Positions 1 through 9,195 of a stretch of DNA of 64,000 nt are shown here, one piece after another (position 1 is the first letter of the stretch; each line of letters starts with the position of its first letter). Source of the DNA: Sulfobacillus thermosulfidooxidans DSM 9293 (GTDB lineage Bacteria; Bacillota; Sulfobacillia; Sulfobacillales; Sulfobacillaceae). The notes under the pieces were generated by a model. It made no database searches, had not been told where the DNA came from, and saw only the letters and a list, made by a program, of their open reading frames with translations. The position numbers were made by a program, and so were the translations under genes. The stretch lies in contig NZ_FWWY01000001.1 in the NCBI RefSeq assembly GCF_900176145.1, positions 1,659,819 to 1,723,818 on the forward strand, written 5' to 3'.

Positions 1-647
1 CTGCGTGTTTGTTGTCCATCGCCATAGACTGTCAAGGGCTTGCCTTCTAAGGCTTGGCGAACGAAATTGGGTACGACGCGACCATCTTCTGATTGCATGC
101 GTGGTCCATAACAGTTAAAAAATCGTAAAATCCGCAAGTCAAGGCCAAATTGGCGATGATATTCCATAGCGATGGCTTCCCCATAGCGCTTACCTTCATC
201 ATAACAAGCCCGTTCACCATTGGGATTCACATGGCCCCAGTAGGTTTCACTTTGAGGGGAGACTTGGGGATCACCATACACCTCCGAAGTCGATCCCAGA
301 ATGAAACGGGCTTGAAATTTTCGGGCGAGTTTCAACGCGTTTTCTGTACCAATGGAATTGACACGTAATGTTTCTAACGCAAGGCGGCGGTAATGAATGG
401 GAGATGCTGCAGAAGCCAAGTGGACAACAACGTCTGCCTGATCAATGCTCAAAACATCATCAGGAGGATATTCTGTAATATCCCATGTTAGGCGTTTGAC
501 GTGCTCATCACGATGATGCTTCAAATTATCCCAAGTTCCGGTCGCCAGGTTGTCAATGGCTACCACAAAATAGTCGTTTTCCACCAACTTGTCCACTAAA
601 TGACTGCCCATAAATCCTGCAGCACCGGTAATAATAGCCGTTTTCAT
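1..647 (-). CDS. UDP-glucuronate decarboxylase-like NAD-dependent epimerase (3' end cut by window edge)
   Basis: Extended short-chain dehydrogenase, probably turning UDP-glucuronate into UDP-xylose in the cytoplasm. Reading leftward from the ATG at 647 gives about 215 residues before the window ends. The Rossmann motif GAAGFMGSH lies near residue 8, the serine region reads STSEVYGDP, and the catalytic pair is in CYDEGK. The stretches HLASAASPIHY, YWGHVNPNGERACYDEGKR and RFFNCYGPRM resemble UDP-xylose synthase more than GalE or GDP-mannose dehydratase. A GGGA ribosome site precedes the ATG. It lies just downstream of UDP-glucose dehydrogenase, whose product UDP-glucuronate would be its substrate, so the two form a pathway pair. 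The C-terminal third is outside the window, so substrate choice is an inference. Confidence 0.8.
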   Translation of the reverse strand, partial: MKTAIITGAAGFMGSHLVDKLVENDYFVVAIDNLATGTWDNLKHHRDEHVKRLTWDITEYPPDDVLSIDQADVVVHLASAASPIHYRRLALETLRVNSIGTENALKLARKFQARFILGSTSEVYGDPQVSPQSETYWGHVNPNGERACYDEGKRYGEAIAMEYHRQFGLDLRILRFFNCYGPRMQSEDGRVVPNFVRQALEGKPLTVYGDGQQTR

Positions 648-696
648 CGATTCTCGTCCCTTTCTTTTTCCCAACGTTGACCAGCTTGTCATAGGC

Positions 697-2073
697 TTAG
701 CGTCCGATGCCCCGGTACCGGATCCCAAGTCGGCTAGCCTCCTGCGGATCAAAAATGTTACGACCATCAATGATCACGGGGAAATCTAGACGGCTCATGA
801 TCTCAGCGAGAGGGATTTGACGAAAGACGTCCCATTCCGTCATAACTAACAGCGCATGCGCTCCATCTACGGCGGCTAAGGCACTGGAGGCATATCGAAT
901 GTCCCAGTGGGGATATTGCTTGCGCATATTGTCCATAGCTACCGGATCATAAACAATGACCCGGGCATTTAAATGCAGTAGTTCTTGAATCACGCTGAGC
1001 GAGGGAGCATCACGCAAATCATCGGTCCCTGGCTTAAAGGCTAACCCCCACAGAGCTATTCGCCGACCTTTAAGAGTTTTTAATTCTTCTTGGAGGCGTT
1101 TAATGACGCCCTTGCGCTGTTGTATGTTGACGTGTTGAGTGGATTCGAGTAAGGCGGGTTCATACCCATATTCTTTAGCCGTATAAATCAACGCAGCCAG
1201 ATCTTTGCCAAAACAGCTACCGCCCCAACCAATGCCCGCATTGAGAAACTTGGAACCAATGCGGGTATCGAGACCAATGCCTTGCATGACAGTCGTGATG
1301 TCAGCACCCACACGCTCACAAATATTCGCCATTTCATTTGCAAACGATATCTTCGTCGATAAAAAGGCGTTGGCAGCATATTTAATCATCTCAGCCGATA
1401 GCCGATCGGTGGTGATTAAAGGAATTCTCTGAATTCCTAGGGGTCTAGGAAGATCCCCGGGCGGTTCAAAAGTTTGATCTAAAATGGGCTGGTAAAGATC
1501 TATGAGACGTTCCAAAGCCCAAGCATGGTCGGCTCCAAGAACAATCCGGTCCGGATAGAGGGTATCATGAATGGCTGTGCCTTCTCTAAGAAACTCTGGG
1601 TTGGAAGCGACCGTGAAGACACCTTCAGGAATTGGGTGACCCCACTTTTGGACAAACCCATCGTCGATCCACATTTCTACCAGATTGGCCGAGCCGATAG
1701 GAACCGTTGCCTTATTGACAATCACGTACGTGCGATTCTCGCCTAAGTGTTGACCAATCGTCATGGCAGCTTGGTGGACATAGTCCAAATTCGGGGCCCC
1801 ATCGGGTAGTGGGGGAGTTCCTACCGCGATAAAGATTATGTCAGCGTTTTGAACCGCTTGGGATGGATCCATACTGGCTTCAAGCATTCCAGATTGTCTG
1901 ACACGTTGTAATAAATTTTCCAGTCCATATTCAAAAATTGGAGGCTGGGCCTGGTTGATCATAGCGACCTTAGACGGGTCAACATCAATTAAGGTGACAT
2001 GATGTTCTAACTCCGCTAATACCGCGCCTGTCACTAAGCCCACATACCCAGCACCAAATACGACAACATTCAT
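697..2073 (-). CDS. ugd: UDP-glucose 6-dehydrogenase
   Basis: Oxidises UDP-glucose to UDP-glucuronate with two NAD+, giving the acidic sugar precursor for exopolysaccharide. It has an N-terminal Rossmann motif VFGAGYVGLVTG, the family motifs NPEFLREG and KYAANAFLSTKISF, and the catalytic cysteine in GWGGSCFGKDL (about residue 287 from the chosen start). A C-terminal NAD/UDP domain contains ALWGLAFKPGTDDLRDAPS. Length (458 aa) is normal. The ATG at 2073 is preferred over an in-frame ATG at 2100: it lies 13 bases after the stop of the upstream glycosyltransferase and starts directly at the Rossmann strand. The run 3232 to 1 looks like one minus-strand operon. Confidence 0.95.
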   Translation of the reverse strand: MNVVVFGAGYVGLVTGAVLAELEHHVTLIDVDPSKVAMINQAQPPIFEYGLENLLQRVRQSGMLEASMDPSQAVQNADIIFIAVGTPPLPDGAPNLDYVHQAAMTIGQHLGENRTYVIVNKATVPIGSANLVEMWIDDGFVQKWGHPIPEGVFTVASNPEFLREGTAIHDTLYPDRIVLGADHAWALERLIDLYQPILDQTFEPPGDLPRPLGIQRIPLITTDRLSAEMIKYAANAFLSTKISFANEMANICERVGADITTVMQGIGLDTRIGSKFLNAGIGWGGSCFGKDLAALIYTAKEYGYEPALLESTQHVNIQQRKGVIKRLQEELKTLKGRRIALWGLAFKPGTDDLRDAPSLSVIQELLHLNARVIVYDPVAMDNMRKQYPHWDIRYASSALAAVDGAHALLVMTEWDVFRQIPLAEIMSRLDFPVIIDGRNIFDPQEASRLGIRYRGIGR

Positions 2074-2086
2074 AAACGTTCCATCC

Positions 2087-3232
2087 CTATCCATTGTCAT
2101 TTGTTGATCGCTCTGACATTAAGTGATGATAAACTTTCAAGGTCTTTTCGGCGATCACATCTTGGGAATAGTGGTGAAGGACACGCTGGCGCCCTTGCCG
2201 GCCTAAGGCGATCCGTAACCCTGCATTATCATACAGCGACTCTAACGCTTTGAATAGGGCTGTGGGAGAACCTTCGGGAACGATAAGACCCGCTTGTCCA
2301 ATCACCTGAGGAATTTCTCCGCTACTCGAACCAATCACGGCAATTTCTGAGGCCATAGCTTCGGTTAAAACACGGCCAAATTGTTCTTTCCAATGGGATG
2401 TGGTATGTGAGGGAAGCACTAACACATCGAGTGTATTCATGATTTCTGGCATTTTTTGTGTGCTGACCCACGGGATGATTCGCAACTGCGACGTTAATTG
2501 CAAAGACTCGGCACGTTGTTGTATGATTTCTGCCCAAGGGCCGGATCCCACCAACAATAAAAGGGCTTCGGGATGCTCGGATAACAAAGGCACTGATGCC
2601 TGCCAGAGATCATCCAGGCCTTTTTCTTCAACAAGGCGGCCCACATACCCGATGACAAATCGACCCGACATATCCCAATCTTTCTTGATTTCACGTTTAT
2701 CTAACGGTTGATATAACTTCACATCCGTGCCAAATTGGGGGATAACCCAAATGGGCTTCTGAAATCCTTTTCGGCGCAGAACCTCTTGGGCTTCTTGATT
2801 GCCTGCCATGGCAGCTAACGATTGGTGAAAGACCTCTTGTTCCATTGCCGAAAAAGGCCATGGATAACGTTTGTAAATGTTCTGCCATGTAAAAAAAAGA
2901 GAAGGAATTTTAAGCCGTTTGGCAATCCGTGTGGCCTGATACGTCACCGTGCTATAGTGTTCCTCATCAATATGTAATAAGTCAGGACGGTAACGCCGGA
3001 TTATGGAACCTAATTCTGGGTAGAAATGAAAATGATTGCGGCCGTTTAAGCGAATCGGACTTAGAAACAAGGGATACGCCGAGTCTTGTTCCCGTGGTTC
3101 AAAATGCAGCGATCCCCACTTTGGAGGCACAACCAACCCAACTTCTACAGTGGGGTCGAGCTGATTGAGATATTCGACTTTCGTTCGGTAACTCTGAGAA
3201 ACGCAGGCTTTCGATATCATGAGGACACGCAC
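2087..3232 (-). CDS. GT4-family glycosyltransferase
   Basis: Retaining GT-B glycosyltransferase, probably building a surface polysaccharide from an NDP-sugar. The N-terminal half carries the acceptor-side Rossmann fold. The C-terminal half shows FVIGYVGRLVEEKGLDDL and the E-x7-E donor-binding motif in EAMASEIAVIGSSSGE. The start is taken as GTG at 3232, nine bases after AGGGGG and giving VRVLMISKA, the usual first beta strand. An in-frame ATG at 3253 has no good ribosome site. The stop almost touches the UDP-glucose dehydrogenase start, so the genes are probably cotranscribed. Sugar specificity cannot be read from the sequence. Confidence 0.85.
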   Translation of the reverse strand: MRVLMISKACVSQSYRTKVEYLNQLDPTVEVGLVVPPKWGSLHFEPREQDSAYPLFLSPIRLNGRNHFHFYPELGSIIRRYRPDLLHIDEEHYSTVTYQATRIAKRLKIPSLFFTWQNIYKRYPWPFSAMEQEVFHQSLAAMAGNQEAQEVLRRKGFQKPIWVIPQFGTDVKLYQPLDKREIKKDWDMSGRFVIGYVGRLVEEKGLDDLWQASVPLLSEHPEALLLLVGSGPWAEIIQQRAESLQLTSQLRIIPWVSTQKMPEIMNTLDVLVLPSHTTSHWKEQFGRVLTEAMASEIAVIGSSSGEIPQVIGQAGLIVPEGSPTALFKALESLYDNAGLRIALGRQGRQRVLHHYSQDVIAEKTLKVYHHLMSERSTNDNG

Positions 3233-3289
3233 GCGGATAATCCCCCTATACAAAGTGGTGCCTAGTTATGTTCGTGTGCCGGATCGTCA

Positions 3290-5119
3290 TCACGATGACG
3301 ATCCGGGATCTGAGGTGTCGTGTTCCCCATCAGGATTCCATGGCGCTTGAAGCCATGTTTCAAAGATATTTTGTTGCAGCGGCGTGGGATCTTTAACCGG
3401 GGTAATCGTCACTTTATCAAAGGGTTTAGGTGCTAAGACAATAGACACGGTTTGCAACTGCCCTTGACGGAAGTATGCTACCGTAACCGTATCCCCCACT
3501 TGATGATCGTATTCGAGCCGGTGAGTGAGATCCTCCGGTTTGTGCAACTGGTATCCATTAAGCGCCACGAGCTCGTCGCCCGCATTCAGTAACGTTGCCG
3601 CGGGTCCACTGCTATAGGTTTGACTAATCACAATGCGGTGACCATCGACAATTTTGGTGTCAATTCCAAGCCATGGCAAGGGAATCTGGGTCGTTTTGTT
3701 GGCAGAGAGTTCCTCATCATCTTGTGCCGGTTTGGTGTACTGGCGCTGAATGTCCAGTCCTGCTGACCGCAAGGCCTCGTCGATCGGAATGGATTCGGTC
3801 CCATAAATATACTTGTCAAAAAACTCCTGAAAGGAACTTTGAGCAACTTCTTCTACGGTATCTTGATAGACCGATTCGGGGAATCCAATGCCTTTAGCGC
3901 CATAGCGTTCATACAGTTTGCGCAATACATCATCTAATGACGCCTGATTGTTGGTTCGTTTGCGGATTTCGAGATCTAAACATGTTCCCACTAAATCCCC
4001 TTTGAGATAATAAGAAATCGTACGGTTGATGGAATCTTCATCCGGCTTGTAGAGTTTTATCCAGGTATCAAAGCTCGATTCGGCCAGCGACTGGACGAAT
4101 CGGCCAGGACGTTTCTCATAATCGGCCAGTTTTTTGCCTAAACTGTGCAAGTAGTCTTTGACGGAATAGAGCTGGGCGCGCCGTAAGGTTAAATAGGCGT
4201 AATAATCGGTGAATCCTTCCATTGCCCAGAGCAAATGTGTATAGACTTCTTTGTTATAGTCAAAAGGTCCCAGCATGTCAGGGTGGATACGTTTTACATT
4301 CCAAAGGTGGAAGAATTCATGGGATAGGAGTCCCAATACTCGCTTGTAATTCTTCCAAGGGCGAAACATAAACCGTTCAACTCCACAGGTCGTCGAATTG
4401 AGATGTTCGAGCCCTCCCGTGGATTTGTCAGACAAATGCAGGATAAAAGTGTAGTGATTATAGGGTAAAGAGCCGAATATTTGGCGCTGGGACAAAACAA
4501 TTTTTTCCACATCACGGGTCAATTGCGCCAGATCTTCATTCCCGTGACCATATACTGCGAGTGTATGTTTTTTGTTGTCCACTTCGAAGGTAGTGATACT
4601 CTGCGTGCCCACTTCAAAGGGACTATCGATGAGAATATCGTAATTTTCCGCCTTAAATTGGGCGAGACCATTGTGGTCCTCATTAAGACCGGTGGAAATC
4701 TTCCATAACGGGGGTTTCTCCAAACTTAGGTAATAGGGAATCTCTTTGTAATCATCGATCAGAAGAAATAGCTGAGCGCCATTGAAATAGGCATGACTTT
4801 GGTCCAAGTGAGACGTCGATACACCGAATTCAAAAGCATAGACACGGTACTCAATATGTACAGAAGCCTCCGTCGTGGTTTCAAAAAGCCAGCGATTTTT
4901 GGCGGCGTGGATCACTTCTAAGGATTCTTGCCCTGCTTTAACCGATAAATCAAAAAGGTGGCGGGAAAAATCTTCTATTTTATAAGCACCGGGTGTCCAT
5001 ACCGGCAAGGACAGTTCGTGACGCCCTTGAGGCAGTTGGTCAATATCGAGTGTCACGTGGTAAACATGATTGCCCGGCTCGAGAAAGCTGACCGTAAAAT
5101 GGCAAATAGGTTGTTGCAC
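3290..5119 (-). CDS. M61-family metallopeptidase with PDZ domain
   Basis: Glycyl-aminopeptidase-type zinc peptidase. The N-terminal beta domain is followed by the M61 substrate motif GGLEHLNST (about 235-243), the zinc-binding HEFFH at 267-271 and the third ligand Glu in MEGFTDYYAYL near 301. Residues about 475-570 form a PDZ-like domain (LPWLGIDTK, SGPAATLLNAGDELVALNG). Length (609 aa) is typical. No signal peptide is visible, so it is probably cytoplasmic. The start is GTG at 5119 with AAGGGGGA about seven bases upstream. It lies in the same direction as the polysaccharide genes downstream but shows no functional link to them. Confidence 0.9.
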   Translation of the reverse strand: MQQPICHFTVSFLEPGNHVYHVTLDIDQLPQGRHELSLPVWTPGAYKIEDFSRHLFDLSVKAGQESLEVIHAAKNRWLFETTTEASVHIEYRVYAFEFGVSTSHLDQSHAYFNGAQLFLLIDDYKEIPYYLSLEKPPLWKISTGLNEDHNGLAQFKAENYDILIDSPFEVGTQSITTFEVDNKKHTLAVYGHGNEDLAQLTRDVEKIVLSQRQIFGSLPYNHYTFILHLSDKSTGGLEHLNSTTCGVERFMFRPWKNYKRVLGLLSHEFFHLWNVKRIHPDMLGPFDYNKEVYTHLLWAMEGFTDYYAYLTLRRAQLYSVKDYLHSLGKKLADYEKRPGRFVQSLAESSFDTWIKLYKPDEDSINRTISYYLKGDLVGTCLDLEIRKRTNNQASLDDVLRKLYERYGAKGIGFPESVYQDTVEEVAQSSFQEFFDKYIYGTESIPIDEALRSAGLDIQRQYTKPAQDDEELSANKTTQIPLPWLGIDTKIVDGHRIVISQTYSSGPAATLLNAGDELVALNGYQLHKPEDLTHRLEYDHQVGDTVTVAYFRQGQLQTVSIVLAPKPFDKVTITPVKDPTPLQQNIFETWLQAPWNPDGEHDTSDPGSSS

Positions 5120-5262
5120 GAAAATCCCCCTTACATCGTAAGTTTTTGCCTGGTGATGATTGTGTTGCCACTATTTGGCCCTTAGCATGACGCGACAGGA
5201 ATTAGACAGGCTTCGACTTTTTGAGCGTCAAACCTATGTTAGCATATCCATTTGCCATCGAG

Positions 5263-6417
5263 TTAGCGCGCCTTGTCCATGAACGCCGTAAGTCGCCTGG
5301 CCGCTTCTTTAAGCCGGTTTTCGTTTTCCGTCAAGGAAATGCGGATATACCCCTCGCCGCCCTCACCAAATCCGACACCCGGAGCGACAATCACGTGAAC
5401 GGTTTCCGCCAGACCTTGTGCAAAGTCTAAGGAAGAGGGAAAGCCCTTAGGCAAAGCCATCCACTGAAAAATCGATCCTTCCGTCGCTGGCGGACGGTAG
5501 GAGGGTGGTAAAGCCTCGAGAAACGCATCGCGGCGACTTTGGTATAAGCTTCTTAGTGCCCTGACAAATTCTTCGGAATCTGTAAGCGCTGTAATGGCGG
5601 CTTCTTGGATGGCACCATATTGACTGCAATGTAAATGATCTTGCAATGTTTCCAAATACTGAATAACCTCGGCATGACCAGCGGCAAAGCCTAAACGAAA
5701 TCCCGCCATATTAAATGACTTGGAAATGGTCGTAAATTCAATGCCCACGGCTTTGCCACCTGGCCGGGCTAAGAGACTTTGGGCTCGCTTGCCATCAAAG
5801 ACGATGTCGCCATAGGCTAAGTCATGAGCTAAGATGGTCTCTGTCTCCATGGCTTTAGTAATGACCGCATCAAACAATTCTTTGGACGCCAGTTTACCTG
5901 TCGGATTGTTGGGGTAATTTAAAAACGCTAAGCGCATATCGGTGGTCAAGAGATCCGGATCGGGATAACCTGTTTGTGGATGGAGCGGCCATTTTTTCAT
6001 TTCGGCTCCGGCCAGTTGAATTCCCGACCAGTAATCAGGGTAGCCGGGGTCAGGGACTAGGGCCTTATCACCGGGATTTAGCAACGCTAAAGAAATTTCT
6101 TGTAGGCCAATTTTGCTTCCGATTAAAATGGCGATTTCCTTTTCCGCATCGAGTTGAACATCGTAATGCCGACGATACCAATCTGCTACGGCTTGTTTTA
6201 ACGCGGGAAGACCTTTAAAAGAAATATAACGGTGATAAGAGGGATTCTCTGCCGCTTGTTGTAATTTTTTGATGACAAAGTCGGGAGCAGGTTGATCGGG
6301 ATTGCCTTGTCCGAGGTTAATAACATCATATCCGGCGTGTTTGAGTTGTTCAGCACGTTGAATAAGTTGAGCAAAAAATTGTGTGGGTAGGCGCTTAAGA
6401 CGCTTTGCGGGTTCCAT
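5263..6417 (-). CDS. PLP-dependent class I aminotransferase
   Basis: Fold-type I aminotransferase of the LL-diaminopimelate/MalY-like group. Recognisable parts are NLGQGNPDQPAPDFV, YHRYISFKGLPALKQAV, PDPGYPDYWSG, the NYPNNPTGK loop that contacts PLP, and the Schiff-base lysine in TISKSFNMAGFRLGFAAG. The C-terminal arginine that binds the substrate carboxylate fits EGYIRISLT. About 384 residues, complete. The ATG at 6417 is favoured because AAGGAG lies 11 bases upstream; a GTG at 6429 would abut that site. The amino donor and product are not determinable. It is separated from the upstream sulfur oxygenase reductase gene by a strong terminator. Confidence 0.9.
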   Translation of the reverse strand: MEPAKRLKRLPTQFFAQLIQRAEQLKHAGYDVINLGQGNPDQPAPDFVIKKLQQAAENPSYHRYISFKGLPALKQAVADWYRRHYDVQLDAEKEIAILIGSKIGLQEISLALLNPGDKALVPDPGYPDYWSGIQLAGAEMKKWPLHPQTGYPDPDLLTTDMRLAFLNYPNNPTGKLASKELFDAVITKAMETETILAHDLAYGDIVFDGKRAQSLLARPGGKAVGIEFTTISKSFNMAGFRLGFAAGHAEVIQYLETLQDHLHCSQYGAIQEAAITALTDSEEFVRALRSLYQSRRDAFLEALPPSYRPPATEGSIFQWMALPKGFPSSLDFAQGLAETVHVIVAPGVGFGEGGEGYIRISLTENENRLKEAARRLTAFMDKAR

Positions 6418-6524
6418 GAAAGAAAACACTCCTTATGATATTCGTGATAGTTCGGGTCTCGATGAAAACAGATTTCGGTCGAGAGGGATTTTGTTACTCA
6501 TTATACGGAAAATCTAAACAGAGC

Positions 6525-6558
6525 GGAAAAAAAGACTTCCCGAAATGGGAAGTCTTTT
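6525..6558 (-). terminator. Rho-independent terminator of sor
   Basis: On the minus strand a perfect 12-bp stem (AAAAGACTTCCC, loop ATTTC, GGGAAGTCTTTT) runs into a T tract. It lies 40 bases after the sulfur oxygenase reductase stop and isolates that gene from the aminotransferase downstream. Confidence 0.92.
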
Positions 6559-6598
6559 CAATGATTTTCGAAACGTATTAATAGGATAGAAGGAATAA

Positions 6599-7519
6599 TT
6601 ACTCGTTGAGATATTCCCGCCATGACGTGTCTTCCATCATCGGGCTCCATAATGTCACGTAAGGTCCTTGGACCAATGTGGCTAACGCCTTGTCGTGCTG
6701 AGCACGGTAACGTCCGTTAATCACCACACGAGAAATCCCAAACATCGCCGAGTTTAAGTCCATCCACTCCATGTGAACCAGGTACTTGGTTGGGGTCTTC
6801 TTCGCCTCGATGAGTTTGAAATTGCCTTCTTTGTTCTTGGGTGGGTTGTCTCCCAAGGTTTGCAGTGCCTGGTGAATCCCTTCTGGTTGCAGCTGGAAGC
6901 TTCCAATGGCGGAGGCACCAATTTGCTTTAAGACCATGTAACCCAAGAAACCCGGAGCCTTCTGGAACATCTTCATCAAATCAGTAATAGCGGTTTCAAA
7001 TTCTTGTTCGCGGCCGGGAATGATATAGTGATCAGATCCCGCAATCACACGCTGACCATACGGCATGGCTACAGGAGCCGGTTGCTGTCCGGCCATGAAG
7101 GCTGCTCCGAGCTTCGAAGGAACGTCAGTCATCGCGATGACTTCCGGCAAATCAGAACTGACGATTTCATACACATCTTCCCAAGGGCCTTCAACAACCA
7201 TACCTAAGCAGCTGGAGCAGAGACGGAAAATACTGTCGAATTGCTGGTAGTGCATTTCTTCGTGGTCTTCCCAGCGCTTCCACATAGTGTATTGACGAAT
7301 ACCAATGGGGTTTAGTTCTTCGTGCATGTCCATTTTGGCGCCGCCGTAACGACCACCCATGGGGAACACACCGATTTGCACGTGGTTCTGGAAACCAACG
7401 AATCCGGGGTGATTCGCGGTCACCATACAAACTTTTGGTCCAACTTGTTGAAATGCTTGAAAACTCGATTCAGCATTAACTACTTTTGCATCATTAATTG
7501 CGATATATGGACGAGGCAT
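6599..7519 (-). CDS. sor: Sulfur oxygenase reductase
   Basis: Cytoplasmic non-haem iron enzyme that disproportionates elemental sulfur with O2 to sulfite, thiosulfate and sulfide, working as a large hollow homo-oligomer. At 306 residues it matches the usual length (about 308). All known active-site residues fall at the same numbers as in the Acidianus ambivalens enzyme: iron ligands His86 and His90 (WEDHEEMHYQQ) and Glu114 (EGPWE), the essential Cys31 (KVCMVTANHPGF) and the Cys101/Cys104 pair (RLCSSCLG). The start has GGAGGG about ten bases upstream. The gene is single, with its own terminator. Its upstream region runs into an insertion sequence within a few tens of bases, so its promoter may lie in or be altered by that element. 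It marks an aerobic sulfur-oxidising lifestyle. Confidence 0.97.
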   Translation of the reverse strand: MPRPYIAINDAKVVNAESSFQAFQQVGPKVCMVTANHPGFVGFQNHVQIGVFPMGGRYGGAKMDMHEELNPIGIRQYTMWKRWEDHEEMHYQQFDSIFRLCSSCLGMVVEGPWEDVYEIVSSDLPEVIAMTDVPSKLGAAFMAGQQPAPVAMPYGQRVIAGSDHYIIPGREQEFETAITDLMKMFQKAPGFLGYMVLKQIGASAIGSFQLQPEGIHQALQTLGDNPPKNKEGNFKLIEAKKTPTKYLVHMEWMDLNSAMFGISRVVINGRYRAQHDKALATLVQGPYVTLWSPMMEDTSWREYLNE

Positions 7520-7708
7520 CTTAATATACCCTCCTACCTCAATGTTTTGTCCTGTTTCCTAACCCTTTCACAATCTTTCAAGGGATTTCGCTTCGGTTCC
7601 CTCTCGAACGGTCTTTCATTACCGTGACCACGTTAGCGAACCCTACCATGTCTCACAGGGTCTATGCCCGACCAATCCTTCGTTCAGCTTGACGTGCGGT
7701 AGTAATGA

Positions 7709-7781
7709 CGTGGGAGCCGGACTCGTATACGGGGTCATTTCACCGAGTGAAAGCCCAACAGGAGGGAGACGACTTCCCACG
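7709..7781 (-). ncRNA. Candidate seekRNA/bridge RNA segment of IS copy A
   Basis: Non-coding stretch between the transposase stop and the 3' end of the element. The arms CGTGGGA (7709-7715) and TCCCACG (7775-7781) can pair, and inside them TTTCAC-CGA-GTGAAA forms a small hairpin. A structured 3' non-coding region is where IS1111-type elements are known to encode their guide RNA. Assignment rests on position and these pairings only; target and donor loops were not identified. Confidence 0.35.
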
Positions 7782-7810
7782 CCCGAGACAGAACCGAAGC
7801 CCCTCCATCG

Positions 7811-9064
7811 TTACGCGGCGGTCGACACCTCCCCCAGGGGGAACAGTCGCGCCGCATCATACGCCTGTCCGTGCTTCATGCACGCCCAGGCCACCCGGAG
7901 GAGCTTCGTCGCGACCGCCACCATGGCGGCTTTCGGGGCGAGCGGATGCGCCGCCCGTCGGGTGAGCGACTGATACCAGGCCTTCCACTGGGGATCCTTG
8001 GCCACCGCGACGCACGCGGCCTGATACAGCACGGCACGCGCGGCGGGACGTCCCCGTTTGGCAATATGCGTTGGGCCTTGGCGGTGTCCCGAGCTGGTTT
8101 GGGTGAGATTGAGTCCCGCCATTTTCTGCGCTTGGCGCGCATCGGCGAATCGGGACAAGTCCCCCAACTCGCCCAACACCGTGGCAATGACCTGGGGCCC
8201 GAATCCCGGAATGCTGAATAACGGCTGAGCAGGAGTCCAGTCCTCTAAAATGGCGGCTTGCGCGGCTTCAATGGCCGTTTGCGCGGCGAGCGCCGCGCGC
8301 CAACTCCGAAGATAGGAGGCGAGTTGGAGACGCGCAGTCGCCCGGCCTACGGGAATCCCAATGGAGTCCACGGCGGCCTGGTGCAAGGCGTGGGCGCGTT
8401 TAGCGCCGACGCGATGTGTGGTGGCGGCCTTAAACTGGTCCGCTATCGCATCCACGGACTGCGCTAACACCAAGTCCGGCGTCGGGAGCGTATCCAGCGT
8501 CGTCAGCGCCGCTTTCCCATCCCACGCCTTGAAGACCGTGAAGAATTCCGGAAAGTATTGATGGATCCAGCCGGCAATGCGCGCTCGCCATCGCATGACG
8601 TCCTGGTGGTGCTGCCGACGCGTCACCGCCAACGTGGCCAGCTGGGCCAGCGCGCCGCCGCGCGGCTCCCACCGGAACCACCGGCCATCATAGACGAGTC
8701 GGGCGATAACCCGGGCATCCTTGGCGTCGGTCTTGGTCGGGGTATTGTCATCCAATTCCTTGAGTCGATGGACGTGAGCCGGCTGCACCAGCACCACCTC
8801 CGCGCCGTGCGCACGGAGCCAATGGGCCAACCCAACCCAATAGTGCCCGGTGGACTCCATGCCAACGCGGACCTCCTCGGACGGCCGCCGCTCCCACATC
8901 GCCTCAAATCCCGCACGGGTATTGGCGAACCGAAAGGCTTTACCGACAGGCCGCCCGTTCGTGTCCAGCCATTGCACATAATGCCAGTCCTTCGCCACGT
9001 CGATGCCGCCCACCCCCAGTCCTTGCTTTCTTCCGTCGCTCTGCTCTACACTGTGCTTAGCCAT
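7811..9064 (-). CDS. IS110-family (DEDD) transposase, copy A
   Basis: Recombinase of the IS110 superfamily, 417 aa and apparently intact. The N-terminal RuvC-like DEDD domain shows GIDVAKD, the Glu of GMESTGHYWVG and the Asp pair in TKTDAKDARVIARLV. The C-terminal Transposase_20 region has SIPGFGPQVIATVLGELGD and AGLNLTQTSSGHRQG, with the serine expected to be the nucleophile. GGGGGG lies about ten bases before the ATG. Codon use is much GC-richer than the flanking host genes, which fits recent arrival. It is only about 38% similar by eye to copy B in the key motifs, so the two elements are not duplicates. Confidence 0.92.
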   Translation of the reverse strand: MAKHSVEQSDGRKQGLGVGGIDVAKDWHYVQWLDTNGRPVGKAFRFANTRAGFEAMWERRPSEEVRVGMESTGHYWVGLAHWLRAHGAEVVLVQPAHVHRLKELDDNTPTKTDAKDARVIARLVYDGRWFRWEPRGGALAQLATLAVTRRQHHQDVMRWRARIAGWIHQYFPEFFTVFKAWDGKAALTTLDTLPTPDLVLAQSVDAIADQFKAATTHRVGAKRAHALHQAAVDSIGIPVGRATARLQLASYLRSWRAALAAQTAIEAAQAAILEDWTPAQPLFSIPGFGPQVIATVLGELGDLSRFADARQAQKMAGLNLTQTSSGHRQGPTHIAKRGRPAARAVLYQAACVAVAKDPQWKAWYQSLTRRAAHPLAPKAAMVAVATKLLRVAWACMKHGQAYDAARLFPLGEVSTAA

Positions 9065-9195
9065 TGAACTGTGCCCCCCTGAATTTGGTTGTTGTTCGCT
9101 ACTCCAACCCTATCAGAGGGGCCATTCTTTACTCAATCCCTAAATACGCCCCGGACACTTTATTACAGGATTCTCGTATAAAGAAATTGATTCTG

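Larger units (their letters stand above)
7550..9180 (-). mobile_element. IS110-superfamily insertion sequence, copy A (ends approximate)
   Basis: GC-rich block with one DEDD transposase on the minus strand, about 270 bases of non-coding DNA downstream of it and about 115 upstream. The long non-coding part at the 3' side is the arrangement described for the IS1111 subgroup. Elements of this superfamily often lack clear terminal inverted repeats and target duplications, so I cannot place the ends exactly. I set them from the change in base composition. The downstream end lies directly upstream of the sulfur oxygenase reductase gene. Confidence 0.7.

Noticed and set aside
7550-7720. Possible group II intron end next to IS copy A
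   Set aside because: Some GC-rich hairpins are present, but no domain V consensus and no intron-encoded protein were found.
8558-9067. Open frames on the plus strand across IS copy A
   Set aside because: Antisense shadows of the DEDD transposase with skewed composition and no recognisable protein features.
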